Shown: positions 46,814 through 55,393 of the stretch, piece by piece
How the letters are laid out: every line of letters begins with the position of its first letter
How positions within the stretch are numbered: position 1 is the stretch's first letter
Assembly: GCF_013401555.1 (NCBI RefSeq)
Contig: NZ_CP058552.1
Location: forward strand, 3,348,001 to 3,412,000
Direction of reading: 5' to 3'
Length of the DNA: 64,000 bases
DNA from: Paenibacillus sp. E222
GTDB taxonomy: Bacteria > Bacillota > Bacilli > Paenibacillales > Paenibacillaceae
Program-made: the position numbers and the translations under genes
Notes under the pieces: model-generated
What the model was told of the DNA's origin: nothing
The model's database searches: none
Seen by the model: the letters and a program-made list of their open reading frames with translations, nothing else

Positions 46814-47064
46814 ATATAAGTTAACGTTTGACGGGCCCGGTAAGTAACGAGAGCTTGTACAGCTAAAGTAGTGTAGGGATCAGAATCGATTCTGAAGAAG
46901 CGAAGCGTTCGCCTTTATCCCCGGATTTTACCATTGAGTAAATGGATCAAAAAAATCTGGGGATAACAGCGATCGGAAGAACGAGCTGATACCGAAACGG
47001 TCACGATGCACGTACTGGTTATCTAAGTTGCTAGAGGGAGTCTCATCAACCAGTTAACTTATAT
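46814..47064. repeat. Symmetric interspersed element with covarying hairpin, copy 2
   Basis: Fills the typA-ylaH gap. Perfect 12-base terminal inverted repeats ATATAAGTTAAC (46814-46825) and GTTAACTTATAT (47053-47064) flank a core lying about 85 bases from each end. Core: hairpin GCGAA-gcg-TTCGC (46900-46912), then TTATCCCCGGATTTT (46915-46929) with AAAATCTGGGGATAA (46952-46966), capped by CCATT/AATGG, ending ACAGCGAT. A further palindrome CAGAATCGATTCTG lies at 46881-46894 and ACTGGTT/AACCAGT at 47014-47054. The core matches copy 1 (19497-19686) with compensatory changes. Confidence 0.7.
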
Positions 47065-47095
47065 TTAGCATGAACACGAAAGGAGCTGGCTGTGC

Positions 47096-47392
47096 ATGCA
47101 AGCATGGTTCGCATCACACCCGATCGTAGCCTACATCGTCATCTTTGTATTGATTACTTACGTTTATAATAAGGTGTTTCGGGTACGTCAGAAATTGCCG
47201 CTTGGTAAGGAAATCGTTCTCTATATATTGATGGCGATGGGCACATTCATGCTCCTTGTTTTTCAAATCGACAAGCTGCCCATTATTCAATGTTTGCTGG
47301 TCGCAGTTGGTTTGATGCTGTTAGTGAGAGTGCGCTATTTTATCGAAGGTCGTCAAAAGAAAAAAGCGGAAGCTGCCGCTCGAAACTCATAA
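47096..47392 (+). CDS. ylaH: YlaH-like membrane protein
   Basis: 98-residue protein with three hydrophobic segments (IVAYIVIFVLITYVYNKVF, VLYILMAMGTFMLLVFQI, CLLVAVGLMLLVRVRYF) and a basic C-terminal tail. Position next to typA and the pattern IVxxVLITYxYNKVF...LPIIQ identify the YlaH family. AAAGGAGCTGGC precedes the ATG. Function unknown. Confidence 0.88.
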   Translation: MQAWFASHPIVAYIVIFVLITYVYNKVFRVRQKLPLGKEIVLYILMAMGTFMLLVFQIDKLPIIQCLLVAVGLMLLVRVRYFIEGRQKKKAEAAARNS

Positions 47393-47413
47393 ATTCTGTA
47401 TAGTATAGACCAT

Positions 47414-47435
47414 CCGTTTTCCTTAGGGAAAGCGG
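47414..47435 (+). other. Small hairpin between ylaH and the LCP gene
   Basis: CCGTTTTCC (47414-47422) pairs with GGAAAGCGG (47427-47435), allowing one G-T pair; only a weak T-rich stretch follows. It may reduce read-through into the next gene. Confidence 0.4.
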
Positions 47436-47482
47436 TTGTCTTATATATGGGCCAAAACAGATGTGATAAAGGTGTTGAAGAT

Positions 47483-48544
47483 ATGAACTCGAATTCGAAT
47501 GGACTGCCTCCACGGAGACAGGCACCGACTCAATCCGGCGCTTCTGGATCGAAGAATGGCAAAGGCAAGCAACCAAAGAAGAAGAAACGGATGCGAACCT
47601 TTGGCAGACTGGTTTTAAGTTTATTGGCTATTGCAATTTTGGTAGGCGGCGGATATCTCTATTGGGTCTATAATCAGGTAGCGGATACGGGCATTGATAA
47701 ACCGGTTCCTCCTGGAATGTCTGCCAAAACCAAACCCATTACGATGTTGCTGTTAGGTACGGATAATCGTCCGGAAACAGGTACGTATCTCTCGGATGTG
47801 GTTATGGTAGCTTCTCTGAATCCGGAGACCAAGACGGCAACCATTGTATCTTTACCTCGGGACACGCGTATTCAACTGGATGGATATAAAGCGAATAAAT
47901 TGAATTCTTATTATCCTAAATTTAAAGCACAGGAAAAAACCTCTGGCAAAAATGCAGAGGATCAAATGAAAGAAATGATGAGCAAGTATCTGGATGTGGA
48001 TATCAATTATACGACTGTCCTGAATTTCCAGGCATTCCGGGATGCGGTCAATGCTGTAGGTGGCGTGGATGTGACAGTGGATAAAAACATGTGTTACAAA
48101 GATACGGCCGATGGCACGGATATTAATCTGGTGGCTGGTGCACAGCATTTGGATGGCAAAGAAGCACTTGATTTTGTTCGTTACCGTAAATCGAACTGTA
48201 AGCCGAAGACAGATGAATCCAACGACTTTGACCGAAATAAACGTCAGAATCAAGTGTTGAATTCTATGTTGGATCAGTTGAAATCACTGGGAGGCGTCAC
48301 GAAGATTGGTAAAGTGATTGGTGCTGTTGACAAGAACATGACAACAGACGTGGAATCGGAGCAAATGAAGAACTTCATTTCAACCTACTGGAATATTTCC
48401 AAATCGGATGTGCACTACACACCTGTAACCGGAGAGTGGAGAAGTCCATATGTATATATCAACGAAACGGAATTGGCTAATGCCAAACAGGCGTTGAAGG
48501 ATACACTATCAGGTAAAGTAACAGCATCTCCGACAGCTGAATAA
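47483..48544 (+). CDS. LytR-CpsA-Psr (LCP) family cell wall ligase
   Basis: 353-residue membrane-anchored LCP protein that attaches wall teichoic acid or other polymers to peptidoglycan from lipid-linked precursors. Basic N-terminus (PKKKKRMRTF), one membrane helix (LVLSLLAIAILVGGGYLYWV), then the LCP domain: TMLLLGTDNRPETGTYLSDV, IVSLPRDTRI, LDFVRYRKS and RNKRQNQVLN provide the pyrophosphate/metal-binding Arg and Asp residues. The ATG at 47483 is 8 bases after AAAGGTG. It separates ylaH from the ylaJ-ylaK part of the block. Confidence 0.93.
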   Translation: MNSNSNGLPPRRQAPTQSGASGSKNGKGKQPKKKKRMRTFGRLVLSLLAIAILVGGGYLYWVYNQVADTGIDKPVPPGMSAKTKPITMLLLGTDNRPETGTYLSDVVMVASLNPETKTATIVSLPRDTRIQLDGYKANKLNSYYPKFKAQEKTSGKNAEDQMKEMMSKYLDVDINYTTVLNFQAFRDAVNAVGGVDVTVDKNMCYKDTADGTDINLVAGAQHLDGKEALDFVRYRKSNCKPKTDESNDFDRNKRQNQVLNSMLDQLKSLGGVTKIGKVIGAVDKNMTTDVESEQMKNFISTYWNISKSDVHYTPVTGEWRSPYVYINETELANAKQALKDTLSGKVTASPTAE

Positions 48545-48560
48545 CATTCATTCTTTTGGA

Positions 48561-48590
48561 TTGGAAGCGAGTTTGATGGTATGCTATAAT
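48561..48590 (+). promoter_or_regulatory. SigA-type promoter with extended -10
   Basis: TTGGAA (48561-48566) and TGCTATAAT (TATAAT at 48585-48590), spacer 18; it drives the PNPOx-like gene. Confidence 0.7.
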
Positions 48591-48642
48591 AACATCAACA
48601 ACGAATCAAGAATTGCATAAAGAAGATTAGGGGGCTGGTTGG

Positions 48643-49095
48643 ATGTCCGAAGCCGTCACACAATTGACTGAATCTCTTTTACAGCAATTCAAGAATGAAA
48701 CTTTTGTGCTCTTAAGCACCGTGGACATTGAATCTGGAGGTCCGACATCCACAGCAATCTCCTGGATTTATGCGGAGAATGCTTCTACTCTTCGTGTGGC
48801 GATTGATCATCGTTCGCGTCTCGTGAACAATATGATTGAGAATCCGGTCATTACCGTCACCATTTTTGGAGAAGAGATGGTGTATGCGGTAAACGGACGT
48901 GCTTCCGTACGACAAAATCCGTTACAGGATGTTCCGTTTAACATGTGCTGTTTCGACATTTCCATTGAAGCGGTGAGAAACGCCCTTTTTTATGGAGCCC
49001 AATTGTCCTCTGTGCCTCAATTTGTCAAAATATATGATCAGCGTGCTGCTGAGAAATTAGATGAGCAGGTTTTTACTGCAATGAAAAAAGCCTAG
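48643..49095 (+). CDS. Pyridoxamine 5'-phosphate oxidase-like flavin-binding protein
   Basis: 150-residue split-barrel protein of the PNPOx-like superfamily. The pattern FVLLSTVDIESGGPTSTAIS, then LRVAIDHRSRLVNNMIENP and VYAVNGRASVRQNP follows the FMN-binding barrel; enzymatic substrate unknown. GGGGCTGG precedes the ATG. The gene ends within the stem of a terminator shared with the converging ylaJ. Confidence 0.85.
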   Translation: MSEAVTQLTESLLQQFKNETFVLLSTVDIESGGPTSTAISWIYAENASTLRVAIDHRSRLVNNMIENPVITVTIFGEEMVYAVNGRASVRQNPLQDVPFNMCCFDISIEAVRNALFYGAQLSSVPQFVKIYDQRAAEKLDEQVFTAMKKA

Positions 49096-49118
49096 TGAGA
49101 GATCACTGGGCTTTTTGT
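49085..49118. terminator. Bidirectional terminator overlapping two stop codons
   Basis: AAAAAGCC (49085-49092) and GGCTTTTT (49109-49116) with inner AGTGA/TCACT (49094-49098, 49103-49107). T-runs follow on both strands. The stem contains the stop codons of both converging genes. Confidence 0.88.
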
Positions 49119-49798
49119 TGTCTTTTGTCTGAAGAATGCAGTTGCTGCATTTGTTGTTCACGTTTTAGATGTTCATCCGGATTTTGACGGACTTTGACAT
49201 CTTTCGGGAGTTGGGGAATGATTCGGCCCACCATGTCAGCGAGTTCTGAAGCGAAACCGGATATTGGATGACCTTGACGAATATGCTCGCCAATTTCCTT
49301 AATGCGTTCAGTGACATCAGCATCTGCGGTAACAATGGAATCTACACCTTCCGGATCTTTGCGGAGGGCTTCGGCCACAGAGTATTTAATTGTACCTACT
49401 CGTGCGCGTTCCAGTTCACCGTCAACATCAATGCCAACTACGGCTGTATTGCCAAGAATGACACAGTTGGCATCTTTGACACCTTCCACTTGCTTGGCAA
49501 GTGTTTTGAGGTGGGTGACCCTTTTTTCGTTTGGCATCCGAGCCGCCTTGGTGTTGTCCGTGACGTTTTTCTCATGAACCTCACCCGTATTTTCGGTCAG
49601 ATGGTCCACAGCAGAAGGGTGCAACCGATCTTCCTGAGTATTGAGCATGTGAGATCCTTTCCGTTGATCTTGCTGAGTTGTAACATTTCCTCCGTAACCA
49701 TTGGCATGCTGACCTTGCTGCTGTGAGGCATTACGTGTAGAACTGTTGCAGCCTGTAAGTATAAAGATCAGAAGCAGCGTGCAAACCCAATATTTCAT
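49103..49798 (-). CDS. ylaJ: YhcN/YlaJ family sporulation lipoprotein
   Basis: 231-residue lipoprotein with signal KYWVCTLLLIFILTGC, where LTGC is the lipobox. A polar linker rich in Gln, His and Asn leads to the YhcN/YlaJ domain: VEGVKDANCVILGNTAVVGI (part) and RIKEIGEHIRQGHPISGFA. Homologues sit in the spore inner membrane and help germination. AAAGGATGAACAT lies before the start. Its place before ylaK matches B. subtilis, but here the gene is on the opposite strand. Confidence 0.9.
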   Translation of the reverse strand: MKYWVCTLLLIFILTGCNSSTRNASQQQGQHANGYGGNVTTQQDQRKGSHMLNTQEDRLHPSAVDHLTENTGEVHEKNVTDNTKAARMPNEKRVTHLKTLAKQVEGVKDANCVILGNTAVVGIDVDGELERARVGTIKYSVAEALRKDPEGVDSIVTADADVTERIKEIGEHIRQGHPISGFASELADMVGRIIPQLPKDVKVRQNPDEHLKREQQMQQLHSSDKRQQKAQ

Positions 49799-49951
49799 AA
49801 ATGTTCATCCTTTCCTGGAGTTTTTCAGAATGGTTGACAATTATTTTGTCCTAGTCGAATACATTTATGTATGGGAGCATGATTGTCCATGCCGCTGCTG
49901 AAAGATCGCACTTATCCATGCCTTTAACGACGCCGCTTTGGAGGGGATTGA

Positions 49952-51286
49952 ATGAAAAAGATTTTTGTATTGGATACGAACGTGCTTCTGCATGACCCCA
50001 ATGCCATATTTGCCTTTGAGGAACATGAGGTAATCATTCCCGCGGTTGTACTGGAGGAGATCGACTCCAAAAAAAGAAATGCTGATGAAATTGGTCGTAA
50101 TGCCCGTAACGTATCCAGACTTCTTGATGGGTTGCGTGAACTGGGACATCTGCACAGTGGCGTCCCCTTGGCTAACGGAGGCAATCTGAAAGTGGAACTG
50201 AATCACCGCAGTTTTGTGAAAGTACAGGAAATGTTTGGAGAAGTGTCTAACGATAATCGGATTTTGGCCGTCGCCCTGAATTATCAGATTGAGGAAAATG
50301 AGAAAGAGGTTGTTGAGCGCCAGGTGGTTCTGGTCAGCAAGGATGTGCTTGTTCGTATCAAAGCGGATGTACTTGGTCTTTTCACACAGGATTACTTGTC
50401 AGATCGCACGGCAGGTCTCAGTGAATTATATCCAGGCTATACTGCCCTTAAGGTTCATCCTTCGGTCATTGATGAGTTTTACACATATCGCTTTTTACCG
50501 ATCAAACCGTTACAGTTGTCTTATTCGCTTTACCCGAATGAATTTGTAATTCTCAAGGATGAGATGGGAACCAATAAATCGGCTTTGCTCAAAGTAAACA
50601 CAGAGGGAACAAAGCTGGAGCCACTTTTTCTGAGTAATGATAATGTATGGGGCATCAGTGCACGTAACGCGCAACAGCGGATGGCCCTAGAACTGCTCCT
50701 GAATGATGACATTCCACTTGTCACGATTACAGGAAAGGCAGGTACGGGCAAAACCTTGTTGGCTCTTGCTGCGGGGTTGCTGAAAGTCGAGGATGATCAT
50801 AAGTACAAAAAATTATTGATCGCCCGTCCGGTTGTTCCGATGGGGAAAGATATCGGTTATCTTCCTGGAGAGAAAGAAGAAAAGCTGAGACCATGGATGC
50901 AACCGATTTATGATAACTTGGAATTTTTGTTTGATACCAAAAAAGCAGGCGACATTGATAAAATTTTGATGGGACTTGGCAGTATTCAGGTGGAGGCACT
51001 CACATATATTCGTGGTCGGTCTATACCAGGACAGTTTATCATTATCGATGAAGCACAGAACCTGTCACGTCATGAAGTGAAGACCATTGTATCGAGGGTT
51101 GGTGAAGGCAGCAAAATTATTTTGATGGGTGACCCTGAGCAAATAGACCATCCTTATCTGGATTCAGCAAGTAATGGTTTGACGTATATTGTGGAGCGAT
51201 TCAAGCAAGAGGGAATCAGCGGACACATTATGCTGGAAAAAGGAGAACGTTCCAAGCTGGCGCAGCTTGCGGCGGATTTATTGTAA
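49952..51286 (+). CDS. ylaK: PIN domain plus PhoH ATPase fusion (PhoH2 type)
   Basis: 444-residue protein. An N-terminal PIN RNase domain opens with KKIFVLDTNVLLHDPNAI and carries VLEEIDSKKRN and DNRILAVAL acidic positions (residues 1-150). The C-terminal PhoH ATPase has Walker A TGKAGTGKT near residue 266 and Walker B FIIIDEAQNLSRHEV. PhoH2 proteins are described as RNA-unwinding ribonucleases. GGAGGGGATTG precedes the ATG. A possible promoter is TTGACA (49834-49839) with GAATAC 17 bases on. Second PhoH-type protein of the window. Confidence 0.94.
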   Translation: MKKIFVLDTNVLLHDPNAIFAFEEHEVIIPAVVLEEIDSKKRNADEIGRNARNVSRLLDGLRELGHLHSGVPLANGGNLKVELNHRSFVKVQEMFGEVSNDNRILAVALNYQIEENEKEVVERQVVLVSKDVLVRIKADVLGLFTQDYLSDRTAGLSELYPGYTALKVHPSVIDEFYTYRFLPIKPLQLSYSLYPNEFVILKDEMGTNKSALLKVNTEGTKLEPLFLSNDNVWGISARNAQQRMALELLLNDDIPLVTITGKAGTGKTLLALAAGLLKVEDDHKYKKLLIARPVVPMGKDIGYLPGEKEEKLRPWMQPIYDNLEFLFDTKKAGDIDKILMGLGSIQVEALTYIRGRSIPGQFIIIDEAQNLSRHEVKTIVSRVGEGSKIILMGDPEQIDHPYLDSASNGLTYIVERFKQEGISGHIMLEKGERSKLAQLAADLL

Positions 51287-51324
51287 GGAAACGGAAAGTT
51301 ATTTCCCGGAAAATGTTTCTATTG

Positions 51325-51351
51325 AACCGGCTCTTCGAGCCGGTTTTTTTT
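51325..51351 (+). terminator. Intrinsic terminator after ylaK
   Basis: AACCGGCTC (51325-51333), TTC loop, GAGCCGGTT (51337-51345) and eight T residues. Confidence 0.95.
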
Positions 51352-51509
51352 GCTGAAAAAATAAAAATCAGTTATTGCACAGAACTCGATATGCTCGAGG
51401 TATGCAAAATATCAGAAAACTGTTTTTTGGCAGGATAGGACAAGAGCACTACTTATTTGTTACAATGAGTGTTGCAGGAAAAAATTAGGTGAGCAAGGAG
51501 GGGAAGTTA

Positions 51510-52790
51510 ATGAAGCGTGGACACCAGGTTATTTTGTTCGCAGTACTGCTGCTTTCGTTAACGATTCTGTCTCCCAGCTTTGATTTTAGAGGTTCACAGC
51601 ATAATCAGGAGCGAGACCAGGAAAAAGATGCATTTCCCAACACGTCATCACGCAGCGAGGACCAACATGCCCCTTTAGAGATTGTAGTCTCGATGTCAGA
51701 GGCAGACTTTAAATCGTTTAAAAAAATGGCCAATGAAGTAGCGACTTCTCAACATGTGGAAATCAGTCTTCGGAATTTGGAGCCGGATACATATAAGCGA
51801 GTGCTTGATAACAAATTTTCGGTAGGGGAGAGCGGCGATATTATTCTTCTGGATAGTGCGGAAGTTCAATATCATGCCAAAAAAGGACATCTGTATCCGT
51901 TAAACGGTACAACGCTGTCCAAGTCGTTAGGAGGAACGGTGGTTGGCTTGCGGGAATTGACAGAGTGGAATGGTTACCAATGGGGTATGCCGTTTGATTT
52001 TGACGCTTATGTACTCGCAGCTCGTTCCCCATTCCTGGACAAAGCCGGTTTGGCAGGTTTACCCGAAAATAAGGAGCAGTGGGTCAAACTTGTACAACAA
52101 GCAAAGCAAGACGGAACGGATTTATTAAGTATAAACTTAAATGACCTGCAAGCGGTAAGTGCGTGGTTGAATCAGTTTGAGCCAGGCATGTCCCCGAGTA
52201 AAATTAAGAAAGCGCAAACTTCTTCGCAAACGGAGGCGTATCAACAGATTATACAGCTGCTGGATCAGATTCAATCGCATATTACGGCCGAATCAATGAA
52301 TCCGACGATTTCTGCTTCTGGTGAACAAACGGAGGCTCCTATGGCAGTAACGTTGCTGTCAAGTTTGTTGAGCGTAAATCAAGGTGTGGAAGGTGAACAG
52401 GATTCATCGGAGAAGATAGCTTTCAGTGCGTTGGAACCTCTAAGATCAAGAAGTCTTGTTATCGCAGCTGGCTCACTTGAGGCGGAAGAGGCCAGCCGCT
52501 GGATTGAAGGAATGACTTCCTCTTCTGTGCAAACGGAATGGTACCAACAGGCTAACTACTTACCAGCAAAGCAACAGGAACTAGATCTTGAGTCACAGAA
52601 ACTAATAACGAAATATGATACGACGGATGTAAAATCCTGGTTCCCAGCAGAATCTTCACAGACTGTAATGACTGAAAGTCCTATACTAACTCCTGCCTTT
52701 CAAAAGAAGATCCAACAACTTCTCGTCGGAGAGATCACGGCTAATCAGTACGTCAAAAGCATTATTGCCTTGCAAAGCTCGTCAGAATGA
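51510..52790 (+). CDS. Extracellular solute-binding-like protein without lipobox
   Basis: 426-residue exported protein. The ATG at 51510 follows AAGGAGGGG (51496-51504). The signal is HQVILFAVLLLSLTILSPSF with no cysteine, so it is not a typical substrate-binding lipoprotein. The body resembles family 1 solute-binding proteins: EIVVSMSEADFKSFKKMANE, then GESGDIILLDSAEVQYHAKKG and WNGYQWGMPFDFDAYVLAAR. No permease or ATPase genes are near. The last 9 bases overlap the 3' end of the convergent gene. It may be a sensor or a degenerate binding protein. Confidence 0.75.
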   Translation: MKRGHQVILFAVLLLSLTILSPSFDFRGSQHNQERDQEKDAFPNTSSRSEDQHAPLEIVVSMSEADFKSFKKMANEVATSQHVEISLRNLEPDTYKRVLDNKFSVGESGDIILLDSAEVQYHAKKGHLYPLNGTTLSKSLGGTVVGLRELTEWNGYQWGMPFDFDAYVLAARSPFLDKAGLAGLPENKEQWVKLVQQAKQDGTDLLSINLNDLQAVSAWLNQFEPGMSPSKIKKAQTSSQTEAYQQIIQLLDQIQSHITAESMNPTISASGEQTEAPMAVTLLSSLLSVNQGVEGEQDSSEKIAFSALEPLRSRSLVIAAGSLEAEEASRWIEGMTSSSVQTEWYQQANYLPAKQQELDLESQKLITKYDTTDVKSWFPAESSQTVMTESPILTPAFQKKIQQLLVGEITANQYVKSIIALQSSSE

Positions 52791-53861
52791 AATGGCGAGC
52801 TTTACTTCAAGTATGCCTTCAGTTGTGGATACCTCTGTGGCTTTGACAAACGACAGAATTTTCTGTGGGTAAAATCCGAGATCGAATTCTCGTTCCAGCA
52901 TACGACGTGTGGTATCAGGTAGTTCTAACTGATTAAACACAAGTTTATCGACATGAAATCGAATTGAATTCTGAGGTTCATTCTCGACCGTATAATGACC
53001 TTCAATGCTTAATTGCAACTGATCACGCTGCCCTGAGGCGGTAATTCGATCTTTGTCGAACTGAAAGGCGAAGTCTTTAAAGATCGGATTCTGCGAACGT
53101 AGGAACGTATTTAGCTCATCTTGTCCAATTTGAATGGTATACGTTGTTCCGGTCGTGGAGATGCCGCCGTTTTGTTCCTGGATAAATTGCGGCAGATTCT
53201 GCATGGCTGATGCCAATGCTTTGAAATATCGCTTGACCTCGTATATGCCGATGTTCTCCCAATAGATGGTCAACTCATCCATCAGTTTCTGCATGGCTGC
53301 AGCATCCCCGCTGGCAGCTACTTTTCCGTCAACTTCTTTCTGTAATGCAAGTACTCGTTCACGTTGATTTTGAAGATTATTTTTAAGTTCAGACAGTTCT
53401 GCAGAGGTTTGGTTAATCTGGGCAGACGTTTGCTGCATCGTGCGATATCGATCCTGATACTTGTCCAGCACAGCCTGATCCCTGCCAATAATGATCTGAT
53501 AGTAATCGTATAGAATGAACAGGTCCTTAATGGATCTTGCTCCCAGTACCGTCATCAAGAGGCTATCACGCTCTCCGACATAGTAGGATCTTACAACTGC
53601 ACCCGCACGGTCTTGCTGAGTATGTATCTGGTCTTCCTGTTCCTGGAGCTGAATGGATAACGTCTGACGCTGTTCGTCCAGCTGTTTTTGTCTATCTGCA
53701 ATACGTTCGATTTCATGATCGATTTCGACGATGGATAGGCTCTGTTGCAGTATTTCGCGTGTTTCCTCAGAGGATGGCTCTCCATAGGCATAAGTCCAAG
53801 GTAGCTGGATCAAAAATATAATGCATACGATGAAGCCGGGAATGCCGTATCGACGTTTCAC
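52782..53861 (-). CDS. Secreted coiled-coil protein, unknown function
   Basis: 359-residue protein with a signal peptide (FIVCIIFLIQLPWTYAYG) and a long coiled coil (residues about 35-195) whose first half, with QQDRAGAVVRSYYVGERDSL and LFILYDYYQIIIGRDQAVLD, recalls the N-terminal coiled coils of PcsB/CwlO-type wall hydrolase regulators. The C-terminal 150 residues form an alpha/beta domain without a hydrolase motif. I do not recognise the family. GGAGAATGATGGG precedes the start. Confidence 0.75.
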   Translation of the reverse strand: MKRRYGIPGFIVCIIFLIQLPWTYAYGEPSSEETREILQQSLSIVEIDHEIERIADRQKQLDEQRQTLSIQLQEQEDQIHTQQDRAGAVVRSYYVGERDSLLMTVLGARSIKDLFILYDYYQIIIGRDQAVLDKYQDRYRTMQQTSAQINQTSAELSELKNNLQNQRERVLALQKEVDGKVAASGDAAAMQKLMDELTIYWENIGIYEVKRYFKALASAMQNLPQFIQEQNGGISTTGTTYTIQIGQDELNTFLRSQNPIFKDFAFQFDKDRITASGQRDQLQLSIEGHYTVENEPQNSIRFHVDKLVFNQLELPDTTRRMLEREFDLGFYPQKILSFVKATEVSTTEGILEVKLAISF

Positions 53862-54001
53862 CCATCATTCTCCTTTCCATGTGTAATATGTACATACAAT
53901 GCGAACGGGCTTATCTCTTCCAGACAATATATGAAATAGATACGTGAAATATCCGTAGTGGTTACATAACACAAAGAATAGTCATTTAATCTGAAAACGA
54001 C

Positions 54002-54036
54002 AAAAAAGCAATCCGACATTAGCCGGATCGCTTTGA
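54002..54036 (-). terminator. Intrinsic terminator for the DUF2626 gene
   Basis: Read on the - strand: AAAGCGATCCG, a short loop, CGGATTGCTTTTTTG. It lies just beyond the stop codon at 54050. Confidence 0.85.
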
Positions 54037-54049
54037 TGCTGCTGGCGGA

Positions 54050-54286
54050 TTAGAGCGGCAAATCCATTTGGAATACGGTCCAGTAGCTGAACCCTGTGAA
54101 TGTCACGATCATATAACCCCAGAAGAGCAATATGTACGTACGTTCCGTAAATTTCAAATATCCCAAAATGACAAAAAACGCAGTCTGCAGGAAAAAAAGC
54201 AAAGCCATTTCGACCAGGTCTCCTGCAAAAGCCATCAGGCCAATCGCTAGCGTGAAGAACCCGAGTACCCGAAACATGCGCGCCAC
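54050..54286 (-). CDS. DUF2626 family membrane protein (YqgY-like)
   Basis: 78-residue membrane protein. The GTG at 54286 (VARMFRVLGFFTLAIG) is 7 bases after AGGAGG. Two or three membrane segments: GLMAFAGDLVEMALLFFLQT and YILLFWGYMIVTFTGFSYW, joined by YLKFTERTY, which matches the DUF2626/YqgY family as I recall it. Function unknown. It has its own promoter and terminator. Confidence 0.82.
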   Translation of the reverse strand: MARMFRVLGFFTLAIGLMAFAGDLVEMALLFFLQTAFFVILGYLKFTERTYILLFWGYMIVTFTGFSYWTVFQMDLPL

Positions 54287-54332
54287 GGTAAGTCCTCCTC
54301 TCCTATGTACGATCATAGATTGTCTACACAAC

Positions 54333-54361
54333 ATTATACCGGGAAAGGAAAAAGGTGTAAA
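54333..54361 (-). promoter_or_regulatory. SigA-type promoter of the DUF2626 gene
   Basis: On the - strand TTTACA (54361-54356) and TATAAT (54338-54333) are separated by 17 bases, 47 bases before the GTG start. The rest of the 54287-54601 gap shows no further feature that I can support. Confidence 0.75.
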
Positions 54362-54601
54362 CAAAATTGGATATGAAAGCGAATTCTTTTTTTGGCTAAA
54401 AAGAGTTAAAGTATGGTTTGTTTTGCATATGTAACGTATGAGTACTCATAAATGTGGAAATACATTTTAGTATGAAATCAATTCTATGAACTCTATGAGA
54501 GGCATAAGAATGAATGAAGCAGCTTTTATACCTAATTCACATACCGGGAAATCGGTTATGCGGACGGTTATTTTAGGATGTTGTTAGGAGGGTATTATAG
54601 C

Positions 54602-55252
54602 ATGACTGCAGTGAGACAGGATGCTTGGAGTACAGAGGACGATTTGATTTTGGCTGAGGTTACTTTGCGTCATATTCGGGAAGGAAGTACACAACTGGCC
54701 GCTTTTGAAGAGGTTGGCGAAAAAATAGGCAGAACTTCTGCCGCTTGCGGTTTTCGCTGGAACAGCTGTGTACGTAAGAAGTATGAGTCTGCTATTAGCA
54801 ATGCTAAGGCTCAACGACAAAAACGAAGTTATCTCCGCAAACAACCGGCTTTGCTCGGACCACAGGTAGCAGCTTTGTCCACACTGGATACAGAAGAAAA
54901 TCTGTACAAAGCGGATGGGATTTCGGAAGACTCTCTATCCATTGATGCAGTTATACGATTCTTGCGGCAATGGAAGGGAACTGTACAGGAAAATGGTCGC
55001 CAGCTTAAAATGCTTGAGAAAGAGCTTCGTGAAAAAGAGGATGAACTTCATGAACTGCGTTGCGAGAATGATCGTCTGTCTAAGGAAGTAAATGAAGTAC
55101 AGACCGATTATCGTGTTGTAAACGACGATTATAAAGCTTTGATTCAGATTATGGATCGTGCTCGCAGACTCGCATTTCTGACAGAAGAAGAAGAGGAACT
55201 CAAAACGAGATTCAAAATGGACGCCAACGGGAATCTGGAACGAATTGAATAA
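54602..55252 (+). CDS. rsfA: RsfA family prespore transcription factor
   Basis: 216-residue DNA-binding protein with an N-terminal Myb/SANT-like region: MTAVRQDAWSTEDDLILAEV, then LRHIREGSTQLAAFEEVGEK and RTSAACGFRWNSCVRKKYES, the signature of the RsfA family. The C-terminal half is a coiled coil. In B. subtilis RsfA fine-tunes SigF-dependent genes in the forespore. The ATG at 54602 follows GGAGGG. Monocistronic. Confidence 0.9.
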   Translation: MTAVRQDAWSTEDDLILAEVTLRHIREGSTQLAAFEEVGEKIGRTSAACGFRWNSCVRKKYESAISNAKAQRQKRSYLRKQPALLGPQVAALSTLDTEENLYKADGISEDSLSIDAVIRFLRQWKGTVQENGRQLKMLEKELREKEDELHELRCENDRLSKEVNEVQTDYRVVNDDYKALIQIMDRARRLAFLTEEEEELKTRFKMDANGNLERIE

Positions 55253-55286
55253 CAAAATGTGTTTGATGTTAAGCATTAGATAAGGG

Positions 55287-55331
55287 CCCGTCACACCTCC
55301 GTTACATAACGGCGGGTATGACGGGTTTTTT
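55287..55331 (+). terminator. Intrinsic terminator after rsfA
   Basis: CCCGTCA (55287-55293) with TGACGGG (55319-55325), inner CCGTTACATAACGG, followed by TTTTTT. Confidence 0.92.
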
Positions 55332-55393
55332 GTTTGCCGTTTTTGTTCTATTATAAGTAAAAGCAACTATTGGAGTAGAGGTAGGGATGCAGC

